A DNA stretch of 64,000 bases from Tethya wilhelma (Eukaryota; Porifera; Demospongiae; Tethyida; Tethyidae). Position numbers and translations under genes: made by a program. Below are positions 9,046 through 20,106 of this stretch, piece after piece (position 1 is the first letter of the stretch; each line of letters opens with the position of its first letter). The notes beneath the pieces were generated by a model, which worked only from the letters and a program-made list of their open reading frames with translations, had not been told where the DNA came from and made no database searches. The stretch lies in assembly GCA_964030475.1 (NCBI GenBank), contig CAXIPT010000014.1, positions 851,675 to 915,674 on the forward strand, written 5' to 3'.

Positions 9046-11889
9046 ATGAAAACAGCCCAACTGATCATCCTAGTTCTAGCTTTAGCAAGTCTAGTGACAT
9101 TATTGTCAGCTCAAACCTACTATATCGTACAAGACAATGCCACTTGTCTAAGTGAGACAACAACAACTGACCACACCCAACTACACCACGGAATGACCTG
9201 CTTGACTCTTACTCAGTATGCCCAACTTTGGTCACAACCAGATTCTACAGTCATCACTGATTCAAACATCACTCTCATTATTGAGCCTGGTTGTCATACT
9301 CTTGGTTCATTTCTTCAGATACAACATGTCAATAACCTGATACTAAGAGTTGCACCTACAAACTCTTCCGCTAAGGTTACATGCATCAATTCGACAGGCT
9401 TTGTTTTAGACAACATATCTGAGGTTACAGTCAGTGGTCTTGTGTTCAGTGAGTGCTGGGAGAACTCTGTGAGATCAGTAGATCGACTGAGGATAGAGGA
9501 TTGTCAGTTCGAAAACAGACATGGATTGGAACTGAGTAATGTCATGAATGCAACTCTAGAGAGGAGCTCTTTCAACTCTCTTACTGCATTTTCCACCAAT
9601 AGCACTAACTTCAAAAGAAACAACACTATGTCTGAGATATCATCTAAACCAGTTCATGTGTGTTTTTGTGTAAACACTCAACCTGATTGTGACAGTCCTC
9701 CACCATCTTATGCAGTCAAAAAAGGTGAGACATTTAACATATCACTAGTTGTTGTAGATCAGGATAGAAATCCAACTATATCTTCTGTGATGGCAAATCT
9801 ATCATCAGACTTTAGTGGATTTGCTAAAGGACAGATTGTACATAAAACGACTTATAACTGTACAGAGTTGAACTTCACTATAACCTCTCCTTATCAGTCA
9901 GAACAGCTAATCTTGTATGCGAATAATGAGTGCAATATTGATATCATGGCTTCTCAAATGCGCATAAATGTCACATTTCTTCCTTGCAATTGTCCAATTG
10001 GGTTTGTCAGAACTGAAGACACATCCAATTGTAGTTGTGAATGTGACCCTTACCTCTCTGACTACATAATGGGTTGTTCAATTAGTAACTCATCAGTTCT
10101 AAGAAAGAACGATGTCTGGATAAGTTACTTCAATGAAACTGATGAAGACTTTGAGTGTCCATATCTGATTTACCCTCGTTGTCCATATGACTACTGTCAT
10201 CCATTTCCAGTCTGGATAGACCTCAACACACCAAATGGTTCTGATGCACAGTGTGCTTTTAATCATAGTGGCAAGCTTTGTGGATCTTGTAAGGATGGTT
10301 TTAGTCTCACTCATACCAGCAGTTCATGCAGGAAATGCTCCAACAACTGGCTAGCACTAATCATTGTGTATGCTATAGCTGGCATAGTAGTTGTTGCTTT
10401 TATACTAGTGTGCAATTTAACTGTAGCTGTTGGAACAATTAATGGTCTATTCTTTTATGTCTATGTCATTGGAGCAAATCGTGAAATTTTTTTTTTCTCC
10501 GCCAGTGAATCGCGAAATTTCTTTACGTTCTGTACAGCATGGATTACTCATCACTCTAGTATTGCGACCTGCTTCTTTGATGGACTGGACAGTTATGCTG
10601 CAAGATGGGTAAATTTTGCTCTTGCAGTTTACAATATAGTTTTGATCACTATTATCATCATTAGCAGTGAATATTCCACAAGAATAGCCAAGTTATTAAC
10701 TGGAACAAATCCTGTAGCAACACTAGCTACTGTGATCTTATTTTCTTACAGTTATGTGATTAATCCATTTCCCTTTGCAATCCTTGAGTATCCTGATGGT
10801 TCACAGCAGGCAGTGTGGCTGCATGATGCTAATGTACTTTACTTGAAAGGGAAGCACATTTTTTTGTTTCTTGTCGGTGTTCTACTTATACTGGTACTTT
10901 TTATACATCTATTTCTGCTTTTCTCTTATCAGTGGCTTCTACACTGTCCAAACGAGACAGCTTCAAAATGGATTAAACATGCAAGATTTTATCCCTTCAT
11001 GGATGCCTATTATGCTCCTTACAATCGTAAACATCGCTACTGGACTGGATTCGGAGTTTTGATGGTATTAGTTTTGAACATTCCTCTCTATTTTGATGCA
11101 AATGGACACTCTGAACTAGGACTTCTGTTCATCAATTGTACAATAGCTTCTCTCATACTATTGAAACTCCTACTGCAAGGGAATATCTACAAATTATGGC
11201 AACTAGATGTACTGGAAACATCATACATATTCAACATTCTAATTTTTTCTTCTGGTTCTCTCTACATCAGAGCAGCTGGTGTGGGAGATCAAGAGGCTCT
11301 TGCTTACACTTCAACCAGTATTGCATTTATCACTTTCATAGGCATCTTGATCTATCACACATATGCCTTTGCACTTCCAAAGAAAGTGAGATACAAACTC
11401 GACTCTTTAATGCTCAAAATAAAATTACGATTCTCTAAAAATGAACCTACACAACATGAAATCATTCACTTTCTTCCTCCTGTAGTCACACACAGTGTGG
11501 TGGACCCTGTTCCAACTCAACAACAACTACTAAATATGGAGAAGGCTCAACATGAGAAACAAGCAGCCACAATACAAGAAAATGAGACAGCAACTAACAA
11601 CCAACCATCTTCAGCTTCTTTGCATGTAAATGAACAAACCACAGATGATGAAAATAATTCTTCAAGCAAACAAACAGTTAAACCTGACAAGGACCTTTTT
11701 GCTGAAAATTATTTGGACAAAAACAGACAAGAAAATGAAGCTAGAGCTGTCAACATTGAACTTGATCCAAGACCCTTGACATTCTCGGATATTCACCTTG
11801 AACCTTACATCCGTGACAGTGATGAGTTGGGAACAGAAAGAGAAACTGAAATTAACGACTTTCTTGCAGTAGCCCAAGATGAAGATTAA
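9046..11889 (+). CDS. Large secreted-ectodomain multi-pass membrane protein, gene 1
   Basis: Single coding exon of 947 codons. I chose ATG at 9046 (MKTAQLIILVL); the frame is open six bases upstream only through GTG. Signal peptide residues 1-23. Ectodomain about 24-432: a first part with repeated short beta-strand/N-glycosylation patterns resembling a right-handed beta-helix (SGLVFSEC, RIEDCQFEN), then Cys-rich stretches ending in CGSCKDGFSL and SCRKCSNNW. From about 434 come seven to nine hydrophobic segments up to about 775, the first at ALIIVYAIAGIVVVAFILV. The C-terminal 170 residues are hydrophilic, Gln/Asn-rich then acidic, ending VAQDED. Topology suggests a surface receptor or adhesion molecule; the family resembles lineage-expanded uncharacterised sponge proteins and no enzymatic motif is seen. 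It is the only undamaged copy here. Two siblings lie at 15489 and 29055. Confidence 0.85.
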   Translation: MKTAQLIILVLALASLVTLLSAQTYYIVQDNATCLSETTTTDHTQLHHGMTCLTLTQYAQLWSQPDSTVITDSNITLIIEPGCHTLGSFLQIQHVNNLILRVAPTNSSAKVTCINSTGFVLDNISEVTVSGLVFSECWENSVRSVDRLRIEDCQFENRHGLELSNVMNATLERSSFNSLTAFSTNSTNFKRNNTMSEISSKPVHVCFCVNTQPDCDSPPPSYAVKKGETFNISLVVVDQDRNPTISSVMANLSSDFSGFAKGQIVHKTTYNCTELNFTITSPYQSEQLILYANNECNIDIMASQMRINVTFLPCNCPIGFVRTEDTSNCSCECDPYLSDYIMGCSISNSSVLRKNDVWISYFNETDEDFECPYLIYPRCPYDYCHPFPVWIDLNTPNGSDAQCAFNHSGKLCGSCKDGFSLTHTSSSCRKCSNNWLALIIVYAIAGIVVVAFILVCNLTVAVGTINGLFFYVYVIGANREIFFFSASESRNFFTFCTAWITHHSSIATCFFDGLDSYAARWVNFALAVYNIVLITIIIISSEYSTRIAKLLTGTNPVATLATVILFSYSYVINPFPFAILEYPDGSQQAVWLHDANVLYLKGKHIFLFLVGVLLILVLFIHLFLLFSYQWLLHCPNETASKWIKHARFYPFMDAYYAPYNRKHRYWTGFGVLMVLVLNIPLYFDANGHSELGLLFINCTIASLILLKLLLQGNIYKLWQLDVLETSYIFNILIFSSGSLYIRAAGVGDQEALAYTSTSIAFITFIGILIYHTYAFALPKKVRYKLDSLMLKIKLRFSKNEPTQHEIIHFLPPVVTHSVVDPVPTQQQLLNMEKAQHEKQAATIQENETATNNQPSSASLHVNEQTTDDENNSSSKQTVKPDKDLFAENYLDKNRQENEARAVNIELDPRPLTFSDIHLEPYIRDSDELGTERETEINDFLAVAQDED

Positions 11890-12780
11890 ATTAGTAAATT
11901 AAATAGCTTACTTCACGTAGAAAAGTACACAATGTCATGTAGTTTCTTCGGTGTTTCATTTTACATTCATATCTAGCTACTACTAGTAAAATTTTCAAAA
12001 AAACAAGTAGTGTATGGGCTGGGCGGTAAAAAGTATTGGAACCAGGCATGTCTCAATTTATGCACATTTCTACTTCATTTTCATTTCCTCCTGACTGTCA
12101 GACATATGGATCTTCGGTGTTAATGCAATGATCTGTATAATACAATGCGATAGCAATATGCAGTATAGGCGATGATGCATGGTCACAATGACACATGCTG
12201 GGTAAATCTGCTCACTGATAGCTACCATGCAGTAGTCATGAATCCTGAGCTTGAGGACACCAAACATACAACGATAGGCTACAGAAAATATACAACCAAT
12301 ACTGTCACTAGTGATGAGCTGATTAGCTATCTTTGTTTGCAAGGTATAGCTCTGGAACAGTGACGTGACTAAACCAGATCACCTTTCATGGACAACCGAG
12401 TTTCAACAAAAAATTGCTTACAATAATTATTATACCAAAACAGCATGATTAAGAAGAGTAAAGAGTGTATTGCTCGCAAATTTAGTACCTAAGTAAGTCA
12501 GCAGCCCCTCAGCTCTTTCTGTCAACTGTGTCAAGAGAAACATTATCTTGCAGCTAGTCTTGTAGTCAATTCTAAATAACACACACTAACAATTTAAATA
12601 CTGAGGCATGATTAGCAGGTATGGCCTCGAAGCTTAGCGCTCCACTAAGAGGCTGAAAAGCTTCAGATCTCAGGAACTACTAGGCTTTTGTAACATGCTA
12701 CGTGTAATTTTTTTAGATAATCTCGATTATTTTTGAAGACTGGAGCTGCCGTTCTTGAGATATAGTTGGAACACACACAT

Positions 12781-12845
<65 letters not shown>

Positions 12846-13151
12846 AATCGACTACCATAACCCTTGCTGCGCATGCCCACCAAGGTTCACACATGGACAG
12901 ACGCAGACTATCTCAAGCCAAAAATTTAAACAAAATGATTTTTATTTATCAATCAGCTGTGAGCGTCACTGACAACCATTGCCAAAAAATTAATAACTAG
13001 TTTTAAATTCCAATTAGAGACAAATCCTTCAATAACTAAAATTTACCTTTGTATAGCTACAATATAGCCATATAATTTTATCATTGAGCTTGTATGGCAA
13101 ATTTTGTAGTGTTACAAATCCACATCGATCGCGAAGTTGGCACAACTATCC
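11890..13151. other. 3' flank of gene 1
   Basis: Collinear with 18330-19150 downstream of gene 2. At 11983-12093 is a single diverged arm of the foldback element, also present after gene 2 (18408-18530), so it predates the gene duplication. A (CA)n microsatellite lies at 12772-12841. No gene seen. Confidence 0.6.
12772..12841. repeat. (CA)n microsatellite
   Basis: About 35 CA units. The matching flank of gene 2 lacks the expansion. Confidence 0.95.
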
Positions 13152-13684
13152 AGGGGTGTAGCCAGGATTTTGAAATAGGAGGTGCTCAGACTCAAAATTT
13201 TTGAGGTGCCACGCCCACTACTTAGTGCATGTGACCCATTTCTGTGACCTTTGAACTCTTGTTGCAAGCAGTTTTAAGCCAGAGGAGGTTCGACACGGTT
13301 GACCTTCGCTTGACTTTTTGTAAGAATTAAAGTCCTCCACACACACGTATTAATGTATTGAACATATGGAGGGCGTGGAGGACCTTAATTTCGAAAGGTC
13401 AAGCAAAGGTCAACCTGTGTCGAACCTCCTCTGGTTTCGAGTGCTCTCGATCGAGCTAGCATGAACTAAACTGATCGAGCTAGAAAGAACTAAACCGTTC
13501 CAATGTTCGTGTTTCAAGCGTTTGAGGTCTAAAATCTTGAACAACTAGCTTCAAAGAATAAACAAGTAAGTATAAAATGGCTGGGTAGCTATTAATAAAG
13601 CCAATTATTAGTCGTTTTCTTCATCCGGTCAAGCTCAAAGGGGGTGCTCGAGCACCTTTTGAACCCCCTCTGGCTACGCAACTG
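13151..13684. mobile_element. hAT-like non-autonomous element
   Basis: Begins caggggtgtagccagg and ends ctggctacgcaactg, imperfect inverted termini of the widespread CAGGGG-type. It interrupts the sequence cacaactatccc that is continuous near 19137-19146, and ctatc is duplicated on both sides (13146-13150, 13685-13689). Confidence 0.7.
13279..13434. mobile_element. Nested foldback MITE
   Basis: ccagaggaggttcgacac and gtgtcgaacctcctctgg are the outer parts of about 60-bp inverted arms that also share the aaggtcaagc and aaggtcctcca stretches. It sits wholly inside the hAT-like element. Confidence 0.75.
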
Positions 13685-13828
13685 CTATCCCATTGGAATA
13701 ATCATGTCTTCTTCAGTTTCAATATCCACGATACTTGAGATGGCCTTTTGATAAGTAGCACATACACATGCCATTTTCCGGCTATAGAAGAAGTTCTAAT
13801 AATAACTGTTACAGTTTAAGTGTTACTA

Positions 13829-14290
13829 TCATACGTACGGTAGTACGTATGATAGTAAAGGTCAACCTGCAACCGCAAAGGTCAACCGTCTATCTCCTAG
13901 ACGATGGTCTATATTATATAATAAGTTTTTAAAGCTTTCTAGCTTGTTTTTGTTCAGGCCTATTTAGAACAAACACGAGTATCAAGGAATGTAGTACCCA
14001 TGAAAAGAGCTTTGTGCTGTTAAAGTTGGCTCAATGCATTCTGGTCTGTTAAGAAGTATGTATGTATGTATGAGTACTATAGAGAAACAAAATGGCACTA
14101 ATGTGGCTTCCCACTAGCACTTGCTGAGGAAGGCTTTGGTGCGTTTTAGGCCTTGCATATATATATATACAGTTAGTGATCTCTTAGTGAGAGCCTCTGA
14201 GTGAATTAGAAGGTTTAATTTTGTATTGTTAGATATTTTGTATTGTAACTATGGGACAGTTTGCCCATTTCTACTTTATTGTATGTATGA
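13829..14290 (+). mobile_element. Helitron-like element copy, degraded
   Basis: Begins TC at 13829 with the palindrome atacgtacggtagtacgtat. Gene 2's flank reads tgttactataattata, so insertion was again between A and T. From 13915 the internal region shared with 5214-5560 and 47180-47560 follows in the opposite orientation, ending near tgtatgtatgata. Probably two overlapping or rearranged copies. Confidence 0.5.
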
Positions 14291-14510
14291 TATTTAATTT
14301 CAAGATTATATATTGATTCATTTTGCCCCTGGAGCTGCTGTTCTTCAAATAATTGAATAACAGGCAGACAGGCAGACAGACACACAAACAGACACACAAA
14401 CAGACACACGGATAAAATGAATACCATAATCTTTGCATGTGTTACATGCATGCATATGCTGAGGCTTAATAACATTGTTAAAGTTGTTATATCAAGTTAC
14501 ACAAGTTATG

Positions 14511-14722
14511 TACCATAATTATAGCGGGTATTTTTCATGGAGTAAAATTTTCGTGGTTTTCGTGGTTGACTGACAAACCACGAAATATTTATCACGAATA
14601 AAGGCTAGGGTGTAGTTAATCCATACGTGCCGTATACGTGACCACAAAAATTTTTCCACGAATCAGCGATATTTTCAAAGACCACGAAAATTTTACCCCC
14701 CGAAAATACCCGCTATACGGTA
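14511..14722. mobile_element. MITE with TIR tacc(g)tatagcgggtatttt
   Basis: The left end (atagcgggtattttt) and right end (aaaatacccgctatacggta) are inverted. The internal half also holds ttttcgtggt/accacgaaaa inverted pairs. Absent from the homologous flanks of gene 1 (about 7480) and gene 3 (about 29870), so this is a lineage-specific insertion. Confidence 0.75.
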
Positions 14723-14771
14723 TAGTATATGATGTACAACACACAAAACAGGAAAACACTTCATGACTACA

Positions 14772-14825
14772 GAAATCATCCATGTTCCTCCTCCTGTAGT
14801 CACAAACATGTGGTGTGGGGGATTG
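14772..14825 (+). pseudogene. Relic of membrane-protein cytoplasmic tail
   Basis: gaaatcatccatgttcctcc and the following bases match the tail-coding region of gene 1. It lies about 0.7 kb upstream of gene 2. Confidence 0.6.
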
Positions 14826-15169
14826 TCAACTAACACAAACAGGCAGACTGCTATATACGACTCTGATGTGAAAGCTTTCAATGCCATGAGGACTCTGAAA
14901 CGGCTAAAAGATAGATACTTCTACTTAAGATAGAAGCTACAACCACACAACATTATTTCCTTGATAACCTCATTTGTAAATCAACATTCTCTCATAATAG
15001 CTACCTATAACCCCCCCAAAACATTCCTGACTTGCAGACTGACGTACAAAAGTAACTAATCAAACAGTTAAAAAATTTAAAAATTAACTACTAATAATTA
15101 TTAGCTAATAAACATAATTCTCTTTTAAGTCATAAAAGTCATTCCATACTATAAAATTATAACTATTAT

Positions 15170-15488
15170 ACAATATTCATGCTATAATGTGAGGAATAAG
15201 AACCAGTGCTACTCGAGCTACGTAAGCTGATCAATCTACAATACAACAAACTAAAAGACTATAGGACCATCTGATAAGAACTTAAACTAGGCTGGCAGTG
15301 GTTACAGGTAATATTTGAAATGTAAAGACTTTACAAATGTTAACTATAATAGACATGTATATGTGATTCTACTGAAATTGAAGTATCATTACTAGCACAT
15401 GCATGTATACATGTTAACTGCATAATGGTCATCTACATGTTATGCACACATGCACAAACACAGTAACATCAATTTTTACGAAGTGAAT
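15170..15488 (+). promoter_or_regulatory. Conserved 5' flank and 5' UTR intron, gene 2
   Basis: Same upstream exon block as gene 1, donor ttacag|gtaatattt (15308), acceptor caaacacag with exon resuming at 15464, and the conserved acatcaatttttac before the ATG. Confidence 0.6.
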
Positions 15489-18044
15489 ATGAAAACAGCC
15501 CAACTGAACATCCTAGTTTTAGTTTTAGCAAGGCTAGTGACATTAATGTCAGCTCAAACCTATTATATCGTACAAGACAATGCCACTTGTCCAAGTGAGA
15601 CAACAACTGACCACACCCAACTACACGAGGGAATGACCTGCTTGACTCTTACTCAGTATGCCCAGCTTTGGTCACAACCACATTCAACAGTCATCACTGA
15701 TTCAAACATCACTCTCATCTTTAAGCCTGGTCGTCATACTCTTGGTTCATTTCTTCAGATACAACATGTTGACAACCTGATACTAAGAGTTGCACCTACA
15801 AACTCTTCTTCCGCTATGGTTACCTGCATCAATTCAACAGGCTTTGTTATAGACAACATACCTGAGGTCACTGTCAGTGGTCTTGTGTTCAATGAGTGCT
15901 CAGAGAACTTTGTAAGATCAGTAGATCAACTGAGAATAGAGGATTGTCACTTTGAAAAAAGATATGGATTAAAACTGAGGAACATCATGAATGCAACTCT
16001 TGAGAGGAGCTCTTTCAACTCTCTTACTGTATTTTCCACCAATAGCACTAACTTCAAAAGAAGTAACACTATGCCGGAGATATCGTCTGAACCAGTTCAT
16101 GTGTGTTTTTGCATAAACACTCAAACTGATTGTGACAGTCCTCCACCATCTTATGCAGTCAAAAAAGGAGAGACATTTAACATATCACTAGTTGTCGTAG
16201 ATCAGGGTAGAAATCCAATTATATCTTCTGTGAAGGCAAATCTATCGTCAGACCTTAGTGCACTTGCTAAAGGACAGATTGTACAGAAAACAACTTCTAA
16301 CTGTACAGAGTTGAACTTCACCATAACCTCTCCTTTTCAGTCAGAACAGCTAGTTCTGCATGCAAATAATCAGTGCAGCAGTAACACAGCTTCTCAAACT
16401 CGCATAAATGTAACATTTCTTCCTTGCAATTGTCCAATTGGGTTTGTCAGAACTGAAGACACATTCAATTGTAGTTGTGAATGTGACCCTTGCCTCTCTG
16501 ACTACATAATGGGTTGTTCTATTAGTAACTTATCCGTCCTAAAAAAGAATGATGTCTGGATAAGTTACATCAATGAAACTGATGAAGACTTTGAGTGTCC
16601 ATATCTGCTTCACCCTCATTGTCCATTTGACTACTGCCATCCATCTCCAGTCTGGATTAATCTGAACACACCTAATGGTTCTGATGCACAGTGTGCTTTG
16701 AATCGTAGTGGCAAGCTTTGTGGATCTTGTAAGGATGGTTTTAGTCTCACTTATACCAGTAGTTCATGCAGAAAATGCTCCAACAACTGGCTAGCACTAC
16801 TCCTGGTCTATGCTATAGCTGGCATAGTAGTTGTGGCTTTTATTCTAGTGTGCAATCTGACTGTGGCTGTTGGAACAATTAACGGTCTATTCTTTTATAT
16901 CTACGTCATTAAAACAAATCAAGAATTATATTTTTTCTCTGCCAGTGAATCGAGAAATTTCTTTACTTTCTATACAGGATTGATCACTCATCAATCTAGT
17001 ATTGTGACTTGCTTATTTGATGGACTGGACAGCTATGCTGCATCATGGTTAAATTTTACTTCTGCAGGTTACATTATAGTTTTGATCACCATTATGATCC
17101 TTAGCAGTGAATATTCCACAAGAATAGCCAAGCTATTAACTGGAACAAATCCAGTGGCAACACTAGCTACTGTGATCTTATTTACCTACAGTGTTGTGTA
17201 TAATCCATTTCAATTTGCAATCCTTGAGTATCCTGATGGTTCAGAGCAGACAGTGTGGTTGCGTGATGCTAATGTACTTTACTTGAAAGGGAAGCACATT
17301 TTTTTGTTTCTTGCAGGCCTTCTATTTATACTGGTACTTTTTATACATCTACTTCTGCTTTTCTCCTATCAGTGGCTTCTACTATGTCCAAACAAGAGAG
17401 TTTCAAAATGGATTAAACATGCAAGATTTTATCCCTTCATGGATGCCTATTATGCTCCTTACAATCGTAAACATCGCTACTGGACTGGATTACTAGTTTT
17501 GATAGTAATAGTTTTGAGTATTCCTCCATATTTTGATGCAAATGGACACTCTGAAAGAGGACTTCTGTTTATCATTTGCACGATAGCTTCTCTCTTACTA
17601 GTGAAACTCTTACTACAAGGGAATATCTACAAATTATGGCAACTAGATGTACTGGAAACATCATATATATTCAACATTCTAATTTTTTCTTCTGGTTCTC
17701 TCTACATCAGAGCAGCTGGCGTAGGAAATCAAGAGGCTCTTGCCTACACTTCAACCAGTATTGCTTTCATTACTTTACTAGGCATCTTGATCTATCACAC
17801 ATATGAATTTGCACTTCCAAAGAAAGTGAGAAACAAACTTGACTCTTTTATGCTCAAAATGAAACTACGATTCTCTAAAAAGGAGCCCACAGAACACGAA
17901 ATTATTCACGTTCTTCCTCCTGTAGTCACACACAGTGTGGTGGACCCTGTTCCTACTCAACAACAACTACTAAATATGGAGAAAGCTCAACATGAGAGAC
18001 AAGCGGCCACAATACAAGAAAATGAGTCAGCCATTAACAACTAA
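15489..18044 (+). CDS. Membrane protein family, gene 2, truncated by one nonsense codon
   Basis: ATG at 15489 (MKTAQLNILVLVLARLV); the open frame extends 13 codons upstream, but the conserved start is this ATG, placed right after the 5' UTR acceptor as in gene 1. 851 codons. Same architecture as gene 1: signal peptide, beta-helix-like then Cys-rich ectodomain, CGSCKDGFSL, seven to nine membrane segments, start of the tail. TAA at 18042-18044 replaces the CAA of gene 1, removing 95 tail residues. The frame stays open downstream (18045-18329) and the last 70 codons are almost identical to gene 1, so the mutation is recent, polymorphic, a sequencing error, or the tail is kept similar by gene conversion. 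Confidence 0.8.
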   Translation: MKTAQLNILVLVLARLVTLMSAQTYYIVQDNATCPSETTTDHTQLHEGMTCLTLTQYAQLWSQPHSTVITDSNITLIFKPGRHTLGSFLQIQHVDNLILRVAPTNSSSAMVTCINSTGFVIDNIPEVTVSGLVFNECSENFVRSVDQLRIEDCHFEKRYGLKLRNIMNATLERSSFNSLTVFSTNSTNFKRSNTMPEISSEPVHVCFCINTQTDCDSPPPSYAVKKGETFNISLVVVDQGRNPIISSVKANLSSDLSALAKGQIVQKTTSNCTELNFTITSPFQSEQLVLHANNQCSSNTASQTRINVTFLPCNCPIGFVRTEDTFNCSCECDPCLSDYIMGCSISNLSVLKKNDVWISYINETDEDFECPYLLHPHCPFDYCHPSPVWINLNTPNGSDAQCALNRSGKLCGSCKDGFSLTYTSSSCRKCSNNWLALLLVYAIAGIVVVAFILVCNLTVAVGTINGLFFYIYVIKTNQELYFFSASESRNFFTFYTGLITHQSSIVTCLFDGLDSYAASWLNFTSAGYIIVLITIMILSSEYSTRIAKLLTGTNPVATLATVILFTYSVVYNPFQFAILEYPDGSEQTVWLRDANVLYLKGKHIFLFLAGLLFILVLFIHLLLLFSYQWLLLCPNKRVSKWIKHARFYPFMDAYYAPYNRKHRYWTGLLVLIVIVLSIPPYFDANGHSERGLLFIICTIASLLLVKLLLQGNIYKLWQLDVLETSYIFNILIFSSGSLYIRAAGVGNQEALAYTSTSIAFITLLGILIYHTYEFALPKKVRNKLDSFMLKMKLRFSKKEPTEHEIIHVLPPVVTHSVVDPVPTQQQLLNMEKAQHERQAATIQENESAINN

Positions 18045-18329
18045 CCATCTTCAACTTCTTTGCATGTAAATAAACAAACCACAGATGATGAAAAAAATTC
18101 CTCAAGCAAACCAATAGCTAAACCTGACAAGAACTTTCTTGCAGAAAATGATTTGGACATAAAAAGACAAGAAAATGAAGCTAGAGCTGTCAACATTGAA
18201 CTTGATCCAAGACCCTTGACATTCTCGGATATTCACCTTGAACCTTACATCCGTGACAGTGATGAGTTGGGAACAGAAAGAGAAACTGAAATTAACTACT
18301 TTCTTGCCGTAGCTCAAGATGAAGATTAA
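18045..18329 (+). pseudogene. Intact tail frame after the gene 2 stop
   Basis: Ninety-four sense codons plus a stop in the same frame as 15489-18041, ending VAQDED like gene 1. No start codon of its own is evident. Confidence 0.75.
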
Positions 18330-18744
18330 ATCAGTAATAGCTTAATTATACTTCACGTAGAAAAGTACACAATGTCATGTAGTTTCTTTGGTGTTTACAT
18401 TTGTATCTACTACTATTGAAAATTTCAAAAAAATAATAAGTAGTATATGGGCTGTGTGGTAAAAGTATTGAATCAAGGCATGTTTTCAATTCAGGCACAT
18501 TTCTATATATACTTCATTTTCATTCCCTCCTGACATAACCATCAAAAAATCAGTTCACACATGGACAGGCCCAGACTATCACAAGCCAAAAATTTAAGCA
18601 AAACTATTTTTTATCAATCAGCTACAGATTCAGTGACAAACATTGCCCAAAAATTAATAACTAGTTTTAAATTCCAATTAGAGATGAAAACTTCAATAAC
18701 TAAATATTACCTCTGTAGCTATAATAGCCATAATTTTATCATTA

Positions 18745-19082
18745 CAGTAGAACCTTGATTATCTGATAACCTCAGGGGACAGCTTAACTTAATTCAAGTG
18801 TTCGGAGAACCAAATTTGTTCGGATAACTGAACCGATAAAATTACTCTTGTTTTTACCGCTCAAGCAGTAGCCAGGGTATATATAGCTCACAAGCATCTC
18901 AGAACACTAGTATATTGTATTTTTCTTCGATCAAATTTGAATAATAGCGACCACGTGCATGATTACATAAGCCTCAAGCTTGAAAAAAGGGCGGAGTCTG
19001 TTTGGATTTGTTCTAATTAACCGAAATTTGGCTTCCAGCACTGTTCGGATAATCGAAAATTTGGATAATCAAGGTTGTATTG
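18745..19082. mobile_element. Pogo/Tigger-like MITE
   Basis: Ends cagtagaaccttgattatc and gataatcaaggttgtattg are inverted and flanked by TA on both sides. Gene 1's flank (about 13085) lacks it. cagta-type termini and TA target duplication fit the pogo group of Tc1/mariner. Confidence 0.7.
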
Positions 19083-19193
19083 TATATGTTTGTATGGCAA
19101 TTTTGTAGTGTTACAAATCCACATCATGAAGTTGGCACAACTATCCCGTTGGCATCCACGATCCATATCCACGATACTTGAGGTGGTCTTTTG

Positions 19194-20106
19194 CAGGGGT
19201 GGATCCAGGATATTGAGATTACTGGGGTATGTTGTAAATGGGTGCCAAAATTTTTGGGCAGCCATGCCCACTAATTAATGTAGCCCCACTCCCAAACGTT
19301 GCCGGCCATGCCCGCGCATTTAGTTCAAAGTATACCATTAACACAGTGATTTCTCAACGAGGTAAGTATCCATGTAGCCGCCCAGGTTTTGAGCCTAGCG
19401 CTAAAATGAGTCATATAAATATAACATCCCCAACACTAATGTCCTTAGCAGCCTTCCGTTTTCCACCAATGATTACTTGGTGGTTTGCAGTGATAGTCAA
19501 CATCAGTCCCACATCAAACGTGATTTAACATCTTGTTTATCACTTCTATCCTCGTCACTTTTGTCCAGCTCGAGGTAATTGCATTCTCAGCTCGAGTTTC
19601 ACCCAGTCACCTACCTTGACATATTTCACTAGCTTAAATTTTCTTCTCCTGTTTCATTATTCTTCTGCACAACAATTTTCGTTTCACTGTCACTGTGCCA
19701 GCACCAACTGCTGCCAAGATTTTTGCAAGAGTCCATCCTTTCTTTATAAAGTCAGCTCTAGTCATCATCTTTCCAACAGTTTGAGCCCATGCAATGCTTG
19801 GCTAAGATTTTTTGGACCTTTTTCACTTTGGGGGTTAAACCACGCTCCATGTCACATAGTTTCCACCCATTTAGTGTGAGAACTAACGACAATGTACTGG
19901 CCCTAGCCACAGTACTCACGCTAGGTTGCCTGCGACTGCCATTAAAGCCTTATAGCGCTATATATTGAATAACAGCACAGAATTAATACTGGAGAGGACT
20001 CAGGCATCATAAGCTAAGCCATTGATCAAATATCTCAGTTGAGTTAAGCTAGAAAAAGCATTGGGTGGGCACGTGCTAGTGCCCAAATCTGCTAGATTTG
20101 CCACTG
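19194..20106. mobile_element. Probable hAT-like insertion
   Basis: Begins caggggtggatccagg and ends ctagatttgccactg. The sequence on either side resumes similarity with gene 1's flank (13760-13830). No convincing target duplication. Interior ORFs (19238-19528, 19616-19879) are not recognised. Confidence 0.45.

Noticed and set aside
11136..11438. Alternative-frame ORFs inside genes 1 and 2
   Set aside because: Overlap the long conserved reading frame; present only because both gene copies share sequence.
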